Under the pieces are notes generated by a model. That model was not told the origin of the DNA. It searched no databases and worked only from the letters and a program-made list of their open reading frames with translations. A program made the translations under genes and the position numbers. Below, in pieces: positions 1-7,863 of a DNA stretch of 39,493 bases. This DNA comes from Candidatus Endomicrobium labiotermitis (GTDB lineage: Bacteria > Elusimicrobiota > Endomicrobiia > Endomicrobiales > Endomicrobiaceae), in assembly GCA_009778965.1 (NCBI GenBank), contig WRFE01000008.1, forward strand, positions 1-39,493, read 5' to 3'. Within the stretch, counting starts at the first letter, position 1. Each line of letters begins with the position of its first letter.

Positions 1-1
1 A

Positions 2-841
2 GCCAGAGAAGAAGCCTATAAAAATAATGAAGAAGCGCAGGATGCATTGAAAGAAGCATTGGAAGCAGCGGCAAGAGCGGAACAATACGCAAAAGAAGCA
101 GAAAGCGCGACAACAATAGAAAGTTCAAAAGAAGCGGCAAGATTGGCGAAAGAAGAAGCGAAGAAAGCGGAAGCAGCGGCCGATAAAGCATGGAAAGCGG
201 CGCAGTTAGCAAAAGAAGCCGCGGAAAAAGCGGCGATAGCAGCCAAAGAAACAGACGGACTGACAAAGACAGAGAAAGATTTGAGAGAAAGCAGAGCAAG
301 ATTAGCGGCAGCAAAAGCGAAAGAAGCTGCAGAGAAGGCAGAAGAAGCAGCGCAATTAGCAAAAGAAGCAGCAGCAAGAGCAGGAAAGTTCTCGGAAGAA
401 GCGAAGGAAAGCAGTATAAAAGTAGAAAAAGAAATAACGATGTTTAGGGAAAAAGAAAAGAGCAAAGAGATAGAGTTGATAGAGGTGAAAGGAAAACCGA
501 AAGCGAAAGGATTCAGGTTGACCAGAGCATTATTTGATTTTGACAAGTTTGACTTAACGCCTGATGCGAAAGAAGCGGTGGGCGGAATGGCAAGAGCATT
601 GAGAGAGTTGGATTATGAGAAAGTGACGATAGAAGGGCATACGGACGAAGTAGGGGATGATAATTACAATGAAGCGTTATCCAAGAGAAGAGCAAATACG
701 GTAGAGAAGAAGTTAGTGGAATTGGGAATAGACGCGGATAAGATAGAAACGGTAGGATATGGAAAGACGAAGCCGATAGAATCAAACAAAACGGCAGAAG
801 GCAGAGCGAAAAACAGAAGAGTGGAAATAATAGTAGAGTAA
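2..841 (+). CDS. OmpA-family peptidoglycan-binding protein, 5' truncated by the window edge
   Basis: The frame is open from base 2, so the true start lies upstream and the internal TTG at 47 is not a convincing start. About 279 residues are visible. The first ~165 are a highly charged Ala/Lys/Glu-rich stretch with no Pro, built from degenerate units such as AKEAAEKA, and should form a long helix or coiled coil. The last ~105 residues are an OmpA C-terminal domain: FDFDKFDLTPDAK opens it, followed by the peptidoglycan-contact segment GHTDEVGDDNYNEALSKRRA and the closing AKNRRVEIIVE. The family binds diaminopimelate-containing peptidoglycan from the periplasm and tethers the outer membrane. The missing N-terminus should hold a signal peptide or lipobox, which would separate a Pal-like lipoprotein from a secreted protein. 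A strong terminator follows 53 bases downstream. OmpA domain certain; exact role not. Confidence 0.88.
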   Translation, partial: AREEAYKNNEEAQDALKEALEAAARAEQYAKEAESATTIESSKEAARLAKEEAKKAEAAADKAWKAAQLAKEAAEKAAIAAKETDGLTKTEKDLRESRARLAAAKAKEAAEKAEEAAQLAKEAAARAGKFSEEAKESSIKVEKEITMFREKEKSKEIELIEVKGKPKAKGFRLTRALFDFDKFDLTPDAKEAVGGMARALRELDYEKVTIEGHTDEVGDDNYNEALSKRRANTVEKKLVELGIDADKIETVGYGKTKPIESNKTAEGRAKNRRVEIIVE

Positions 842-893
842 CGGCAATTACAAATTCAAAATTACGAATTACGAATCAACGGCAAATAACAAA

Positions 894-939
894 AAACGTC
901 AGCGGCAATTTGATTCTTGCCGCTGACGTTTCGTTTTGT
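894..939 (+). terminator. Intrinsic terminator after the OmpA-family gene
   Basis: A perfect 15-bp stem (894-908 with 917-931) encloses the 8-base loop TTTGATTC and is followed by CGTTTTGTT. The GCGGCAATTTGATT...TTGCCGC top is shared with the terminator after the autotransporter gene, so the two hairpins look related. Confidence 0.85.
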
Positions 940-1041
940 TAAACATTCGGTTTTGTTTGCAATATCAAAAATTTTGATTTGTATTTGCCGCATACACATG
1001 TTTATGAGTGTTTTTTGCCGTTAGGTGTTTGTCTTAAAACC

Positions 1042-1215
1042 CCTGTTTTGTTTATTTCAAGGCGCATTAGCGCGGTTTATGAATTAGAAATTTTTAAAAT
1101 TACAATTGAGGACTGTCCGAAGCGGCAACCTTAAAAGTCGTTCTTTGCCGCAAGTTCCGCAAATTGTTTTGAAAATTTATAATGAATGCGCTCGGCGCTT
1201 GAATAAATAAAACGA
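1042..1215. repeat. Conserved intergenic element, copy A (upstream of icd)
   Basis: This stretch aligns along its length with 38441-38620 upstream of recA. Its head aligns with 18608-18669 after the autotransporter gene. Shared blocks are CTGTTTTGTTT, then CGCATTAGCGCG (CGCCTTATTGCG near recA), then TATGA, ACTGTC, and AGCGGCAACCTTAAAAGTCG (AGCGGTAACCTTAAAGCAGT near recA). A 7-bp hairpin, GCGGCAA (1122-1128) with TTGCCGC (1145-1151), is kept in the other copy with a compensatory C-G to T-A change. Function unknown: it could be a structured RNA, a DNA-level regulatory region or a mobile non-coding repeat. Confidence 0.6.
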
Positions 1216-1226
1216 AAAGATAGTAT

Positions 1227-1255
1227 TTGACATTTCGTCGCAAAAACAGTACAAT
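1227..1255 (+). promoter_or_regulatory. Sigma70-type promoter for icd
   Basis: TTGACA (1227-1232), a 17-base spacer and TACAAT (1250-1255). The -35 sits in AGTATTTGACAT, a phrase repeated in front of acpP. Start of transcription is expected near 1262, about 40 bases before the icd ATG. Confidence 0.85.
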
Positions 1256-1301
1256 CAACCCTATATTTTATTGAAAAATAAATCTGTTTTAGGAGTTTAA
1301 A

Positions 1302-2354
1302 ATGGCGCATAAAGTTACTCTTATTCCGGGTGACGGAACAGGTCCGGAAATTACTGAAGTTACGGCAAAAGTTGTTGAAGCAACAGGCGTTAAAATTGAT
1401 TGGGAAATCGCTCATGCCGGCGTTGATATAATGGAAAAGGAAGGAACTCCTCTTCCTCAAAGCACTTTGGATTCTATAGCGAAGAATAAAGTTGCTTTGA
1501 AAGGTCCTATAACAACTCCCATAGGCACAGGTTTTCGTTCGGTTAACGTTGCAATAAGAAAAGAACTAGATTTATATTCATGCCTGAGACCCTGCAAAAC
1601 CTATAAAGGCGTAAAATCAAAATATGAAGACATAGATTTGGTTGTTGTCAGAGAAAATACTGAAGATTTATATGCAGGCGTGGAATATACCGAAGATACT
1701 CCGGAAGCTCTTGAAATAATTAAACTTTCAAAAAATAAAATAAGAGAACATTCGGCCATATCCATAAAGCCTATTTCCGCTTTCGGTACTGAAAGAATAG
1801 TTCGTTTTGCTTTTGAACACGCGGTTAAACACAACAGAAAAAAAGTTACTGCGGTAACGAAAGCCAATATAATGAAATGCACAGACGGTCTTTTTTATAA
1901 GGTCGCAAGAGAAGTAGCGAAAGATTATGAAGGTAAAATAGAATACGAAGAAAGACTTATAGATAATATGGCTATGCAGCTTGTTCAAAAGCCCGAACTG
2001 TACGACGTTATAGCTTTGCCGAATCTTTATGGCGACATACTTTCGGATTTATGCGCGGGATTAGTCGGCGGATTAGGAGTTGCTCCCGGTGCGAATTTCG
2101 GGAAAGATATTGCGGTTTTTGAGGCAGTGCACGGTTCTGCTCCGAAATATAAAGGATTAAATAAAGTTAATCCGACTGCGTTAATATTGTCCGCCAAATT
2201 AATGCTTGACCATTTAGGCGAAACAGACGCGGCTGCAAGGCTTGAAAAAGCCGTGTCGGAAGTTATCGCGGAGAAAAAACAGGTAACTTACGATTTGGGC
2301 GGTACTGCCGGAACAAAAGAAATGGGTAATGCCCTTATAGAGAAGCTTAAATAA
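1302..2354 (+). CDS. icd: Isocitrate dehydrogenase, short single-domain form
   Basis: 350 residues of the isocitrate/isopropylmalate dehydrogenase family, which oxidatively decarboxylates isocitrate to 2-oxoglutarate. [10 protein letters not shown] opens the protein. [15 protein letters not shown] (~79-92) carries the Ser and Asn that favour isocitrate. [10 protein letters not shown] (117-126) and [10 protein letters not shown] (241-250, metal-binding Asp) complete the active site. At the cofactor pocket HGSAPKYKG has Lys282-Tyr283, which match the Lys-Tyr pair of NADP-dependent E. coli Icd rather than the Asp-Ile pair of NAD enzymes, so NADP use is inferred although the length resembles NAD-type enzymes. 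AGGAG precedes the ATG at good spacing. No other TCA-cycle gene is nearby, so a biosynthetic role (2-oxoglutarate for glutamate) plus NADPH supply is likely. Its stop overlaps the ndk start. Confidence 0.93.
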   Translation: MAHKVTLIPGDGTGPEITEVTAKVVEATGVKIDWEIAHAGVDIMEKEGTPLPQSTLDSIAKNKVALKGPITTPIGTGFRSVNVAIRKELDLYSCLRPCKTYKGVKSKYEDIDLVVVRENTEDLYAGVEYTEDTPEALEIIKLSKNKIREHSAISIKPISAFGTERIVRFAFEHAVKHNRKKVTAVTKANIMKCTDGLFYKVAREVAKDYEGKIEYEERLIDNMAMQLVQKPELYDVIALPNLYGDILSDLCAGLVGGLGVAPGANFGKDIAVFEAVHGSAPKYKGLNKVNPTALILSAKLMLDHLGETDAAARLEKAVSEVIAEKKQVTYDLGGTAGTKEMGNALIEKLK

Positions 2355-2794
2355 TGGAAAGAACACTGGCAATAATTAAGCCTGACGCGGTTTGCCGTAA
2401 TTTTTCCGGAGACATAATAAAAAGGTTTAACGGCGAAGGATTAAAGCTTGTCGGTTTAAAAATGTTAAAACCTGCAAGAACTGAAATGGAAGAATTTTAT
2501 TCCGTTCATAAAGAAAAAACGTTTTTTGAACCTTTAATAAATTTTGTCTGTTCCGCACCTGTCATAGTTATGGCATGGGAAGGGGAAAATGCCGTAACAA
2601 GAGTAAGAAGCGTTATCGGCGCGACAAATTCTAAAGAAGCGGCGGAAGGAACTTTGAGAAATCTTTTCGGAACTGACGGAAGAAGAAACGCGCTTCATTC
2701 TTCAGACAGCATTGAAAACGCGAAAAGAGAAGTTTCTTTCTTTTTTAAAGCCGAAGAAATTGCGGAGTACGATTATAACGATTGGCTGGAGTAA
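2354..2794 (+). CDS. ndk: Nucleoside diphosphate kinase
   Basis: 146 residues, the normal length for Ndk. The enzyme transfers the gamma-phosphate of ATP to NDPs and dNDPs through a phosphohistidine. ERTLAIIKPDAV is the family N-terminus, and NALHSSDSIENAKREVSFFF holds the catalytic His115 in the family context (usually HGSDS; here HSSDS). The ATG shares one base with the icd TAA, so the two are translationally coupled. Followed by an intergenic foldback repeat that separates it from ackA. Confidence 0.95.
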   Translation: MERTLAIIKPDAVCRNFSGDIIKRFNGEGLKLVGLKMLKPARTEMEEFYSVHKEKTFFEPLINFVCSAPVIVMAWEGENAVTRVRSVIGATNSKEAAEGTLRNLFGTDGRRNALHSSDSIENAKREVSFFFKAEEIAEYDYNDWLE

Positions 2795-2796
2795 AA

Positions 2797-2887
2797 TAAT
2801 TACAAATTACGAATGACGAATTACGAATAAAAGACAAAGGCTGTTTGCAGTTAATTCGTAATCCTTAATTTTGAATTCGTAATTGAC
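2797..2887. repeat. Foldback element F1 (GAATTACGA-word type)
   Basis: The left part (AATTACAAATTACGAATGAC and following) is imperfectly complementary to the right part (TTAATTCGTAATCC through GAATTCGTAATTGACG), giving a long imperfect hairpin whose loop holds AAAGGCTGTTTGCAG. Half-copies of the same words occur at 845-881 and 38373-38407. One of several foldbacks with different words but the same plan. Confidence 0.65.
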
Positions 2888-2905
2888 GTTAAAAGGGGTT
2901 GTAAT

Positions 2906-4114
2906 ATGAAAGTATTAGTGGTCAATTGCGGTTCATCGTCAGTTAAATATACATTGTTTAAGATGGATACTGAAAAGAAAATTGCCTGGGGAATAGTGGA
3001 ATGTATCGGTCTTCCCGAGGCTTATTATAAAAGACAGTCTATCGGACAGGAAGAAAAAAAAGATTCAGTGAAAGTGCAAAACCATACCCAAGCTGTGGAA
3101 CTTATAATAAATGAGCTGCTTGATAAAGAAAACGGCAGCATACAAAGTATAGATGAAATTGCCGTTGTGGGCCACAGAGTTGTTCACGGCGGTGAAAAAT
3201 TTTCAAAGCCGGTTATTGTAACCGAAGACGTAAAAGAAGGTTTGAAAGAGTGTTTTGCTATTGCGCCTTTACATAATCCGGCTCATTATGCGGGTATTGA
3301 GGCCGTAGAAAAAATGCTTCCCGGAATACCGTCGGTGTTGGTTTTTGACACTGCTTTTCACCAGACAATGCCTGATTATGCGTATATGTATGCGCTTCCT
3401 TATGAACTCTATGAAAAAGACCATATAAGAAGATACGGATTTCACGGAACTTCGCACAATTATGTTTCGCAAAGAGCTGCCGTAATGCTTGGCAAACCTT
3501 TAAACGAACTTAAACTTATTACCGCGCATTTGGGAAACGGCTCAAGTATTACTGCCATAGAAAACGGGAAAGTTATAGACACTTCAATGGGCTTTACTCC
3601 TTTACAAGGCGTAGTGATGGGTACAAGATGCGGGGACATTGATCCCGCTATATTAGTTTATTTGCTTGACGTTTATACTGAATATAAAGACGCCGCCGCT
3701 TTGAATGTTTTGTTAAACAAAAAAAGCGGTCTTATGGGAATATCGGGACTTTCCGGAGATATGAGGACCATAGTTAAAGCCGTTGCCGCAGGCAACAAAA
3801 AAGCTAAACTCGCTTTTGATATGCTTTGTTACAGTATAAAAAAATATATAGCCGCTTATTTCGGAGCTTTAAACGGCGTTGACGCGGTTGTTTTTACAGC
3901 GGGCATTGGAGAGAATTCTCCGACGGTCAGAGAAAAGATTTGCATGAATTTGTCGTCTTTAGGCATAGAAATAAACGTTGAAGAAAACGCCAAACCTTTA
4001 AACAGCGAAAGGTATATTTCGACTCCCGAATCTAAAGTTAAAGTCATGATAATACCTACAAATGAAGAATTGATGATAGCAAGAGAAGCTAAAAAAGTCT
4101 TGACAAACGAATAG
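2906..4114 (+). CDS. ackA: Acetate kinase
   Basis: 402 residues, full length for the ASKHA-fold acetate kinase that interconverts acetyl phosphate + ADP and acetate + ATP. Visible signatures: [11 protein letters not shown] at the N-terminus (Asn8), [18 protein letters not shown] (catalytic Asp), [17 protein letters not shown] (phosphate binding), [10 protein letters not shown] (catalytic Arg) and FTAGIGENS near the C-terminus. A strong ribosome site (AAAGGGG) precedes the ATG. No phosphotransacetylase is adjacent. It probably provides fermentative ATP, consistent with the anaerobic redox genes in the window. Its last codons contain the promoter of the next operon. Confidence 0.96.
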   Translation: MKVLVVNCGSSSVKYTLFKMDTEKKIAWGIVECIGLPEAYYKRQSIGQEEKKDSVKVQNHTQAVELIINELLDKENGSIQSIDEIAVVGHRVVHGGEKFSKPVIVTEDVKEGLKECFAIAPLHNPAHYAGIEAVEKMLPGIPSVLVFDTAFHQTMPDYAYMYALPYELYEKDHIRRYGFHGTSHNYVSQRAAVMLGKPLNELKLITAHLGNGSSITAIENGKVIDTSMGFTPLQGVVMGTRCGDIDPAILVYLLDVYTEYKDAAALNVLLNKKSGLMGISGLSGDMRTIVKAVAAGNKKAKLAFDMLCYSIKKYIAAYFGALNGVDAVVFTAGIGENSPTVREKICMNLSSLGIEINVEENAKPLNSERYISTPESKVKVMIIPTNEELMIAREAKKVLTNE

Positions 4115-4129
4115 ACTAATTTTTATAAT
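4100..4129 (+). promoter_or_regulatory. Consensus promoter of the DUF177-rpmF-plsX-fab operon, -35 inside ackA
   Basis: TTGACA (4100-4105) and TATAAT (4124-4129) are separated by 18 bases; both hexamers are exact consensus. The -35 is read as part of the last ackA codons. The expected transcription start (~4136) leaves only about 12 bases before the ATG at 4149. Confidence 0.85.
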
Positions 4130-4148
4130 CAAATGGTTTTAGTGTAAT

Positions 4149-4604
4149 ATGAAAGAACTTATAATAAGCGCATCGGATTTTTTAAATACAGCCACAATTG
4201 AAAGAAGGGTGGAAAAATTTGAAGGGGATATAGGTTTCCCGTCAAATATTGCCGTGTGGCTTAAGGTTACTAAAATATCAGATGATGCGGTATATATCAG
4301 CGGCGCGGTTGAAGGTTATATTGAGATTGAATGTTCGCGCTGTCTTTCGGTTTACCGTCATCCTGTTGAAATTGACATAGAAACCGATATGGATCTTTTA
4401 AGCGGCGAAACCGATATGGGCGAAGAAATACGCCAGCTTATAGTTCTTGAAATACCCTCAAAACCTTTATGCGGACCGGATTGTCTGGGAATATGTCCGG
4501 AATGCGGTAAGCACAATAAAGAAAATGATAAATGCAGCTGCGTACAAAAACAAAACGAAGATTTCGCCAAAGAAAGATGGGAAACTTTATTTAATAAAAA
4601 ATAA
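4149..4604 (+). CDS. DUF177 / YceD-family protein
   Basis: 151 residues of the DUF177 (YceD) family, which is typically encoded directly before rpmF, as here (15-base gap). YceD relatives have been linked to 23S rRNA or ribosome assembly, but the biochemical role is not firm. This copy is Cys-rich: CSRC at 62-65 and C108, C112, C116, C119 in PLCGPDCLGICPECGKH, followed by CSC (129-131), which suggests zinc binding. The C-terminal acidic region with FAKERWETL is typical of the family. The ribosome site is weak, and transcription starts just upstream. Confidence 0.85.
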   Translation: MKELIISASDFLNTATIERRVEKFEGDIGFPSNIAVWLKVTKISDDAVYISGAVEGYIEIECSRCLSVYRHPVEIDIETDMDLLSGETDMGEEIRQLIVLEIPSKPLCGPDCLGICPECGKHNKENDKCSCVQKQNEDFAKERWETLFNKK

Positions 4605-4619
4605 CCGGAGGAAGTAAAA

Positions 4620-4850
4620 ATGCCAAATCCAAAAAGAAAACACACCCCTCATCGCAGGGATTCCAGAAGATCAGCAAATTCCAAACTTACGGCTCCTAAT
4701 GCAGGTAAATGCTCACATTGCGGAGCGCCTAAACAGCCTCACAAAGTATGCCCTGAATGCGGGTTTTACAACGGTAAACTTATCGTTGCCAGAAAAGTTA
4801 AAAAAACTGCCGCTGCTCAGGAAGCCCAGCAAGAGGCGCCTAAAAAATGA
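4620..4850 (+). CDS. rpmF: Ribosomal protein bL32
   Basis: 76 residues. The N-terminus PNPKRKHTPHRRDSRRSAN is the bL32 signature, followed by a four-Cys zinc site C31-x2-C34 and C44-x2-C47. The zinc-binding form is therefore retained. The C-terminus has an extra Ala/Glu/Lys tail (about 15 residues) beyond the usual ~60-residue core. AGGAG lies at good spacing before the ATG. Its TGA overlaps the plsX ATG (ATGA), so plsX is translationally coupled. Acts in the large ribosomal subunit. Confidence 0.97.
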   Translation: MPNPKRKHTPHRRDSRRSANSKLTAPNAGKCSHCGAPKQPHKVCPECGFYNGKLIVARKVKKTAAAQEAQQEAPKK

Positions 4851-5854
4851 TAATAGCCCTTGATGCTATGGGCGGAGATAATGCTCCCGAGGCTACGGTC
4901 GAAGGAGCGGTTCTTGCCGCTATAGGTTCAAATCATAAGATAATTCTTGTGGGTCCCGAGAAATTAATTTCTCAGGAGCTTCTTAAACATCACAAAAGAT
5001 ATAATGTGACTTCGCTTGACATAGAGATAGCCAACGCCACGGAAGTTATCGGTATGGACGAACATCCTGCTAAAGCCGTAAGGCAAAAAAAGGATTCGTC
5101 ATTGTCGGTAGCTGCGAAATTAGTCGCGGACGGAAAAGCCGACGCTTTTGTTTCAATGGGAAATACAGGCGCAGCGATGGCTGCGGCATTGTTTTATTTA
5201 AAAAGAATAGACGGCGTTTTAAGACCTGCCATTTCGACTTCTTTTCCTACTGTTAACGGAACTTGCATAATTGCCGATATGGGTGCTAACGTTGATTGCA
5301 AACCGGAACATTTGTTCCAGTTCGCTATTATGGCAAATCTTTTTTGTAAAAGGGTCATGGGCATAGTAAAGCCTAAAGTCGGTTTGCTTTCAATAGGCGA
5401 AGAACCTACAAAGGGTAATGAACTTACGCTTAAAGCTTTTGATCTTATACAAAAAGCAAATTTGAATTTTGTAGGCAATATAGAAGGCAGGGATATCCCC
5501 AGAGGCAAAGTCGATGTTGTAATATGCGACGGTTTTATTGGGAACATTGTTTTAAAATTCGGTGAAGGTATTGCCGAAATGATGTTAAAACTTGTGAAAA
5601 AAGGATTTAAAGAGCATCCGATATCGTGGGCTTCTCTTCCTTTTTTATGGTTTGCTTTGAAAGATTTAAAGAAAAAAGTTGATTACAGCGAATTTGGCGG
5701 GGCGCCATTGCTTGGAGTTGACGGCGTATGCCTTATAGGTCACGGCCGTTCAGATGCCAAAGCTGTTAAAAATGCAGTGTTTTCAGCTGCGCGTGCGGCA
5801 GAACACGACCTTACAACCGAAATTAAAGAAGCAATAGCAAAATACGGTATATAA
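4847..5854 (+). CDS. plsX: Phosphate acyltransferase PlsX
   Basis: 335 residues, full length. PlsX converts acyl-ACP and phosphate to acyl-phosphate, the acyl donor for PlsY in phospholipid synthesis. IALDAMGGDNAPEATVEGA is the invariant N-terminus; MDEHPAKAVRQKKDSSL, SMGNTGAAMAAALF, GANVDCKPEHL and EFGGAPLLGVDGVCLIGHGRS are also family hallmarks. ATGA overlap with rpmF and a short gap to fabH fix it in the operon. Start choice is forced by the overlap and conserved N-terminus. Confidence 0.97.
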   Translation: MIIALDAMGGDNAPEATVEGAVLAAIGSNHKIILVGPEKLISQELLKHHKRYNVTSLDIEIANATEVIGMDEHPAKAVRQKKDSSLSVAAKLVADGKADAFVSMGNTGAAMAAALFYLKRIDGVLRPAISTSFPTVNGTCIIADMGANVDCKPEHLFQFAIMANLFCKRVMGIVKPKVGLLSIGEEPTKGNELTLKAFDLIQKANLNFVGNIEGRDIPRGKVDVVICDGFIGNIVLKFGEGIAEMMLKLVKKGFKEHPISWASLPFLWFALKDLKKKVDYSEFGGAPLLGVDGVCLIGHGRSDAKAVKNAVFSAARAAEHDLTTEIKEAIAKYGI

Positions 5855-5866
5855 GCGGTTAAATAA

Positions 5867-6856
5867 ATGGATAAAAAAATAGGCGTAAAAATTTTAGGTA
5901 CGGGTTCATATTTTCCGAAAAAAGTTCTTACAAACGCCGATTTGGAAAAAATTGTAGAAACTTCCGATGAATGGATAAGCACAAGAACCGGCATAAAAGA
6001 AAGGCATATTTCCGAAAAAAACGAGCTTACTTCCGATATAGCCTGCGAAGCTTCTAAAGAGGCTTTGAAAGTCGCTGAAATTTCTCCTGAACAAATAGAC
6101 TTAATTTTGCTTGCTACAATAACCCCTGACATGCTGTGTCCGTCGACTGCATGTTTTTTACAAAAAAAACTCGGAGCAGTTAATGCGGCTGCATTTGATT
6201 TATCTGCGGCTTGCAGCGGTTTTATATATGCAATGGCAACAGCTAAAGCTTTTATAGAGTCCGGTATGTACAAAACGGTTTTGCTTGTTGGCGCGGAAGA
6301 GTTAACTAAATTTACAGATTGGACAGACAGAAACACCTGTGTTTTGTTCGGTGACGGCGCCGGTGCTATGGTTTTATCCGCTTCTCAGGAAAATGACGAT
6401 ATATTATCAGTATTTTTAGGCTCGGACGGTTTGCATACCGATATTTTAAATCTTCAGGCCGGCGGAGCGGCAAATCCCGCCAGCGTGGAAACCGTTGAGA
6501 ATAAAATGCACTCTATAAGAATGGAAGGAAAAGAAGTTTTCAAAGCCGCTGTGCCGAAAATGGTTCTTGCCGCTGAAAAAGCTCTTGAAATAGCGGACAA
6601 AAAGCTGGAAGACATAAAACTTATTATTCCTCATCAGGCAAATATGAGAATAATAGAAGCTGTGGCAAAAAGACTCGGACTTTCAATGGAAAGTGTTTTT
6701 GTAAATATACATAAAACAGGCAATATTTCATCCGCTACTACAATAACAGCTTTGGATGAAGCTATAAAAACGAATAAGCTTAAAAAAGGTGATCTTGTAG
6801 AATTGGTGGCTTTTGGCGCCGGTTTTACATGGGGCGCCGCAGTAATCAGAGTATAG
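5867..6856 (+). CDS. fabH: 3-oxoacyl-ACP synthase III (FabH)
   Basis: 329 residues. FabH condenses acetyl-CoA with malonyl-ACP to initiate fatty acid synthesis. The catalytic triad is intact: Cys116 in DLSAACSGFIYA, His256 in IPHQANMRI and Asn286 in HKTGNISSA. TSDEWISTRTGIKERH near the N-terminus is the standard FabH motif. It starts 12 bases after plsX. A hairpin with a T-tract follows before fabD and may reduce read-through. Confidence 0.96.
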   Translation: MDKKIGVKILGTGSYFPKKVLTNADLEKIVETSDEWISTRTGIKERHISEKNELTSDIACEASKEALKVAEISPEQIDLILLATITPDMLCPSTACFLQKKLGAVNAAAFDLSAACSGFIYAMATAKAFIESGMYKTVLLVGAEELTKFTDWTDRNTCVLFGDGAGAMVLSASQENDDILSVFLGSDGLHTDILNLQAGGAANPASVETVENKMHSIRMEGKEVFKAAVPKMVLAAEKALEIADKKLEDIKLIIPHQANMRIIEAVAKRLGLSMESVFVNIHKTGNISSATTITALDEAIKTNKLKKGDLVELVAFGAGFTWGAAVIRV

Positions 6857-6864
6857 ATTAAAAG

Positions 6865-6902
6865 AGTGTAGACTGAAGATAATTCAATCTACGCTTTTTT
6901 TT
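6865..6902 (+). terminator. Hairpin plus T-tract between fabH and fabD (attenuator or partial terminator)
   Basis: A 13-bp stem (6865-6877 with 6883-6895; one C-A mismatch and one G-T pair) encloses the loop GATAA and runs into eight T. fabD begins 12 bases later and no good promoter was seen between them. It therefore probably tunes rather than ends transcription within the operon. Confidence 0.65.
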
Positions 6903-6914
6903 AAAGGATTTTTT

Positions 6915-7844
6915 ATGAAAATAGCATTATTGTTTCCGGGACAGGGCTCTCAAGTTGTAGGTATGGGAAAAGAACTTTATGATAAATATCCGAAAGCCAA
7001 AGAAATAATAGATTTGGCAGGGGAAGAACTCAAAAAAATCATATTTGAGGGTCCTGAAGAAACTTTAAGAATAACAAAATATACACAGCCCGCGATTTTT
7101 ACCGTAAGTATGGCTGCTTTTGAAGTTTTAAAAGAGAATATAGACGTTTCAAAATACGAATTTGTTTCAGCCGGTCATTCTTTGGGGGAGTATTCGGCTT
7201 TATGCGCGGCCGGTTTTTTTAGTTTTCAGGACGGCTTGACTATGGTAAAAGCCAGAGGCGAATTTATACAAAAAGCTTCGGAAGCAAACCCCGGAACAAT
7301 GGCGGCTATAATAGGTATGGAAAAAGCTGCAATTGAAGATATATGTAAACAGGCATCGGTTTTGGGCGTATGCGAAGCGGTAAATTTTAATTCTCCCGGA
7401 CAAATTGTAATAGCGGGAACTTTTGCCGCCATTCAAAAAGCGGTTGAACTTGCCACAGCAGCAGGCGCGACAAAATGCGTAATTTTAAATGTTTCCGGTC
7501 CTTTCCATTCATCGCTTATGTCACCGGCTGCCGATATGATGAATGAAGAACTGAAAAAATATACTTTCAATAACCCGTTGTTTTATACATATACTAATTG
7601 CGACGCGATGCTTACAAAAGATGCGGCAGAAGTTAAAGATAAGCTTGTAAGGCAAATTAAAAGTCCGGTAAAATGGGATGAAATCGTTCAAAATATAATA
7701 AACGCAGGTTTTGACTCTTTCGTAGAAGTCGGTCCCGGAAAAGTTTTGTCCGGTTTGCTAAGAAGAATAGACAAATCCAAAAAAGCGCTGAATGTTGAAG
7801 ACTGCGCTTCTTTGGAAAAAACAATAACATCTATTAACAATTAA
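6915..7844 (+). CDS. fabD: Malonyl-CoA:ACP transacylase (FabD)
   Basis: 309 residues. FabD moves malonyl from CoA to ACP for the elongation cycle. LLFPGQGSQVVGMG opens it. The nucleophile is Ser89 in GHSLGEYSALCAAG, and the catalytic His lies in VSGPFHSSLM. KARGEFIQ (malonate-binding Arg) and a C-terminal VEVGPGKVLSGL are also as expected. AAGGA precedes the ATG. It sits between fabH and fabG, the usual order. Confidence 0.96.
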   Translation: MKIALLFPGQGSQVVGMGKELYDKYPKAKEIIDLAGEELKKIIFEGPEETLRITKYTQPAIFTVSMAAFEVLKENIDVSKYEFVSAGHSLGEYSALCAAGFFSFQDGLTMVKARGEFIQKASEANPGTMAAIIGMEKAAIEDICKQASVLGVCEAVNFNSPGQIVIAGTFAAIQKAVELATAAGATKCVILNVSGPFHSSLMSPAADMMNEELKKYTFNNPLFYTYTNCDAMLTKDAAEVKDKLVRQIKSPVKWDEIVQNIINAGFDSFVEVGPGKVLSGLLRRIDKSKKALNVEDCASLEKTITSINN

Positions 7845-7863
7845 TTAAGGTATGGGAGAAAAT

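Larger units (their letters stand above)
842..1301. other. 460-base gene-free region: terminator, repeat word block, conserved element, promoter
   Basis: In order: a block of AATTACGAATT-type words (845-881); a terminator hairpin (894-931); a short head sequence AAACATTCGGTTTTGTTTGC at 941-960; a conserved intergenic element (1042-1215) that recurs before recA; and the icd promoter (1227-1255). No credible ORF lies here on either strand. Confidence 0.7.

Noticed and set aside
16-546. Minus-strand 176-codon ORF rich in Ser, Ala and Phe
   Set aside because: It is the antisense shadow of the Ala/Lys/Glu repeat region of the OmpA-family gene, whose + frame ends in a clear OmpA domain.
842-1301. 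A riboswitch of a known class before icd
   Set aside because: The structured part lies upstream of the promoter, and I recognise no known aptamer consensus; reported instead as an unknown conserved element.
2883-2888. TTGACG as a -35 for ackA
   Set aside because: No -10 at a usable distance before the ATG at 2906; it is part of foldback F1.
7852-7863. Upstream ATG for fabG
   Set aside because: It has a weak ribosome site and adds MGEN to a conserved N-terminus; GGGAG at 7855-7859 fits the ATG at 7864.
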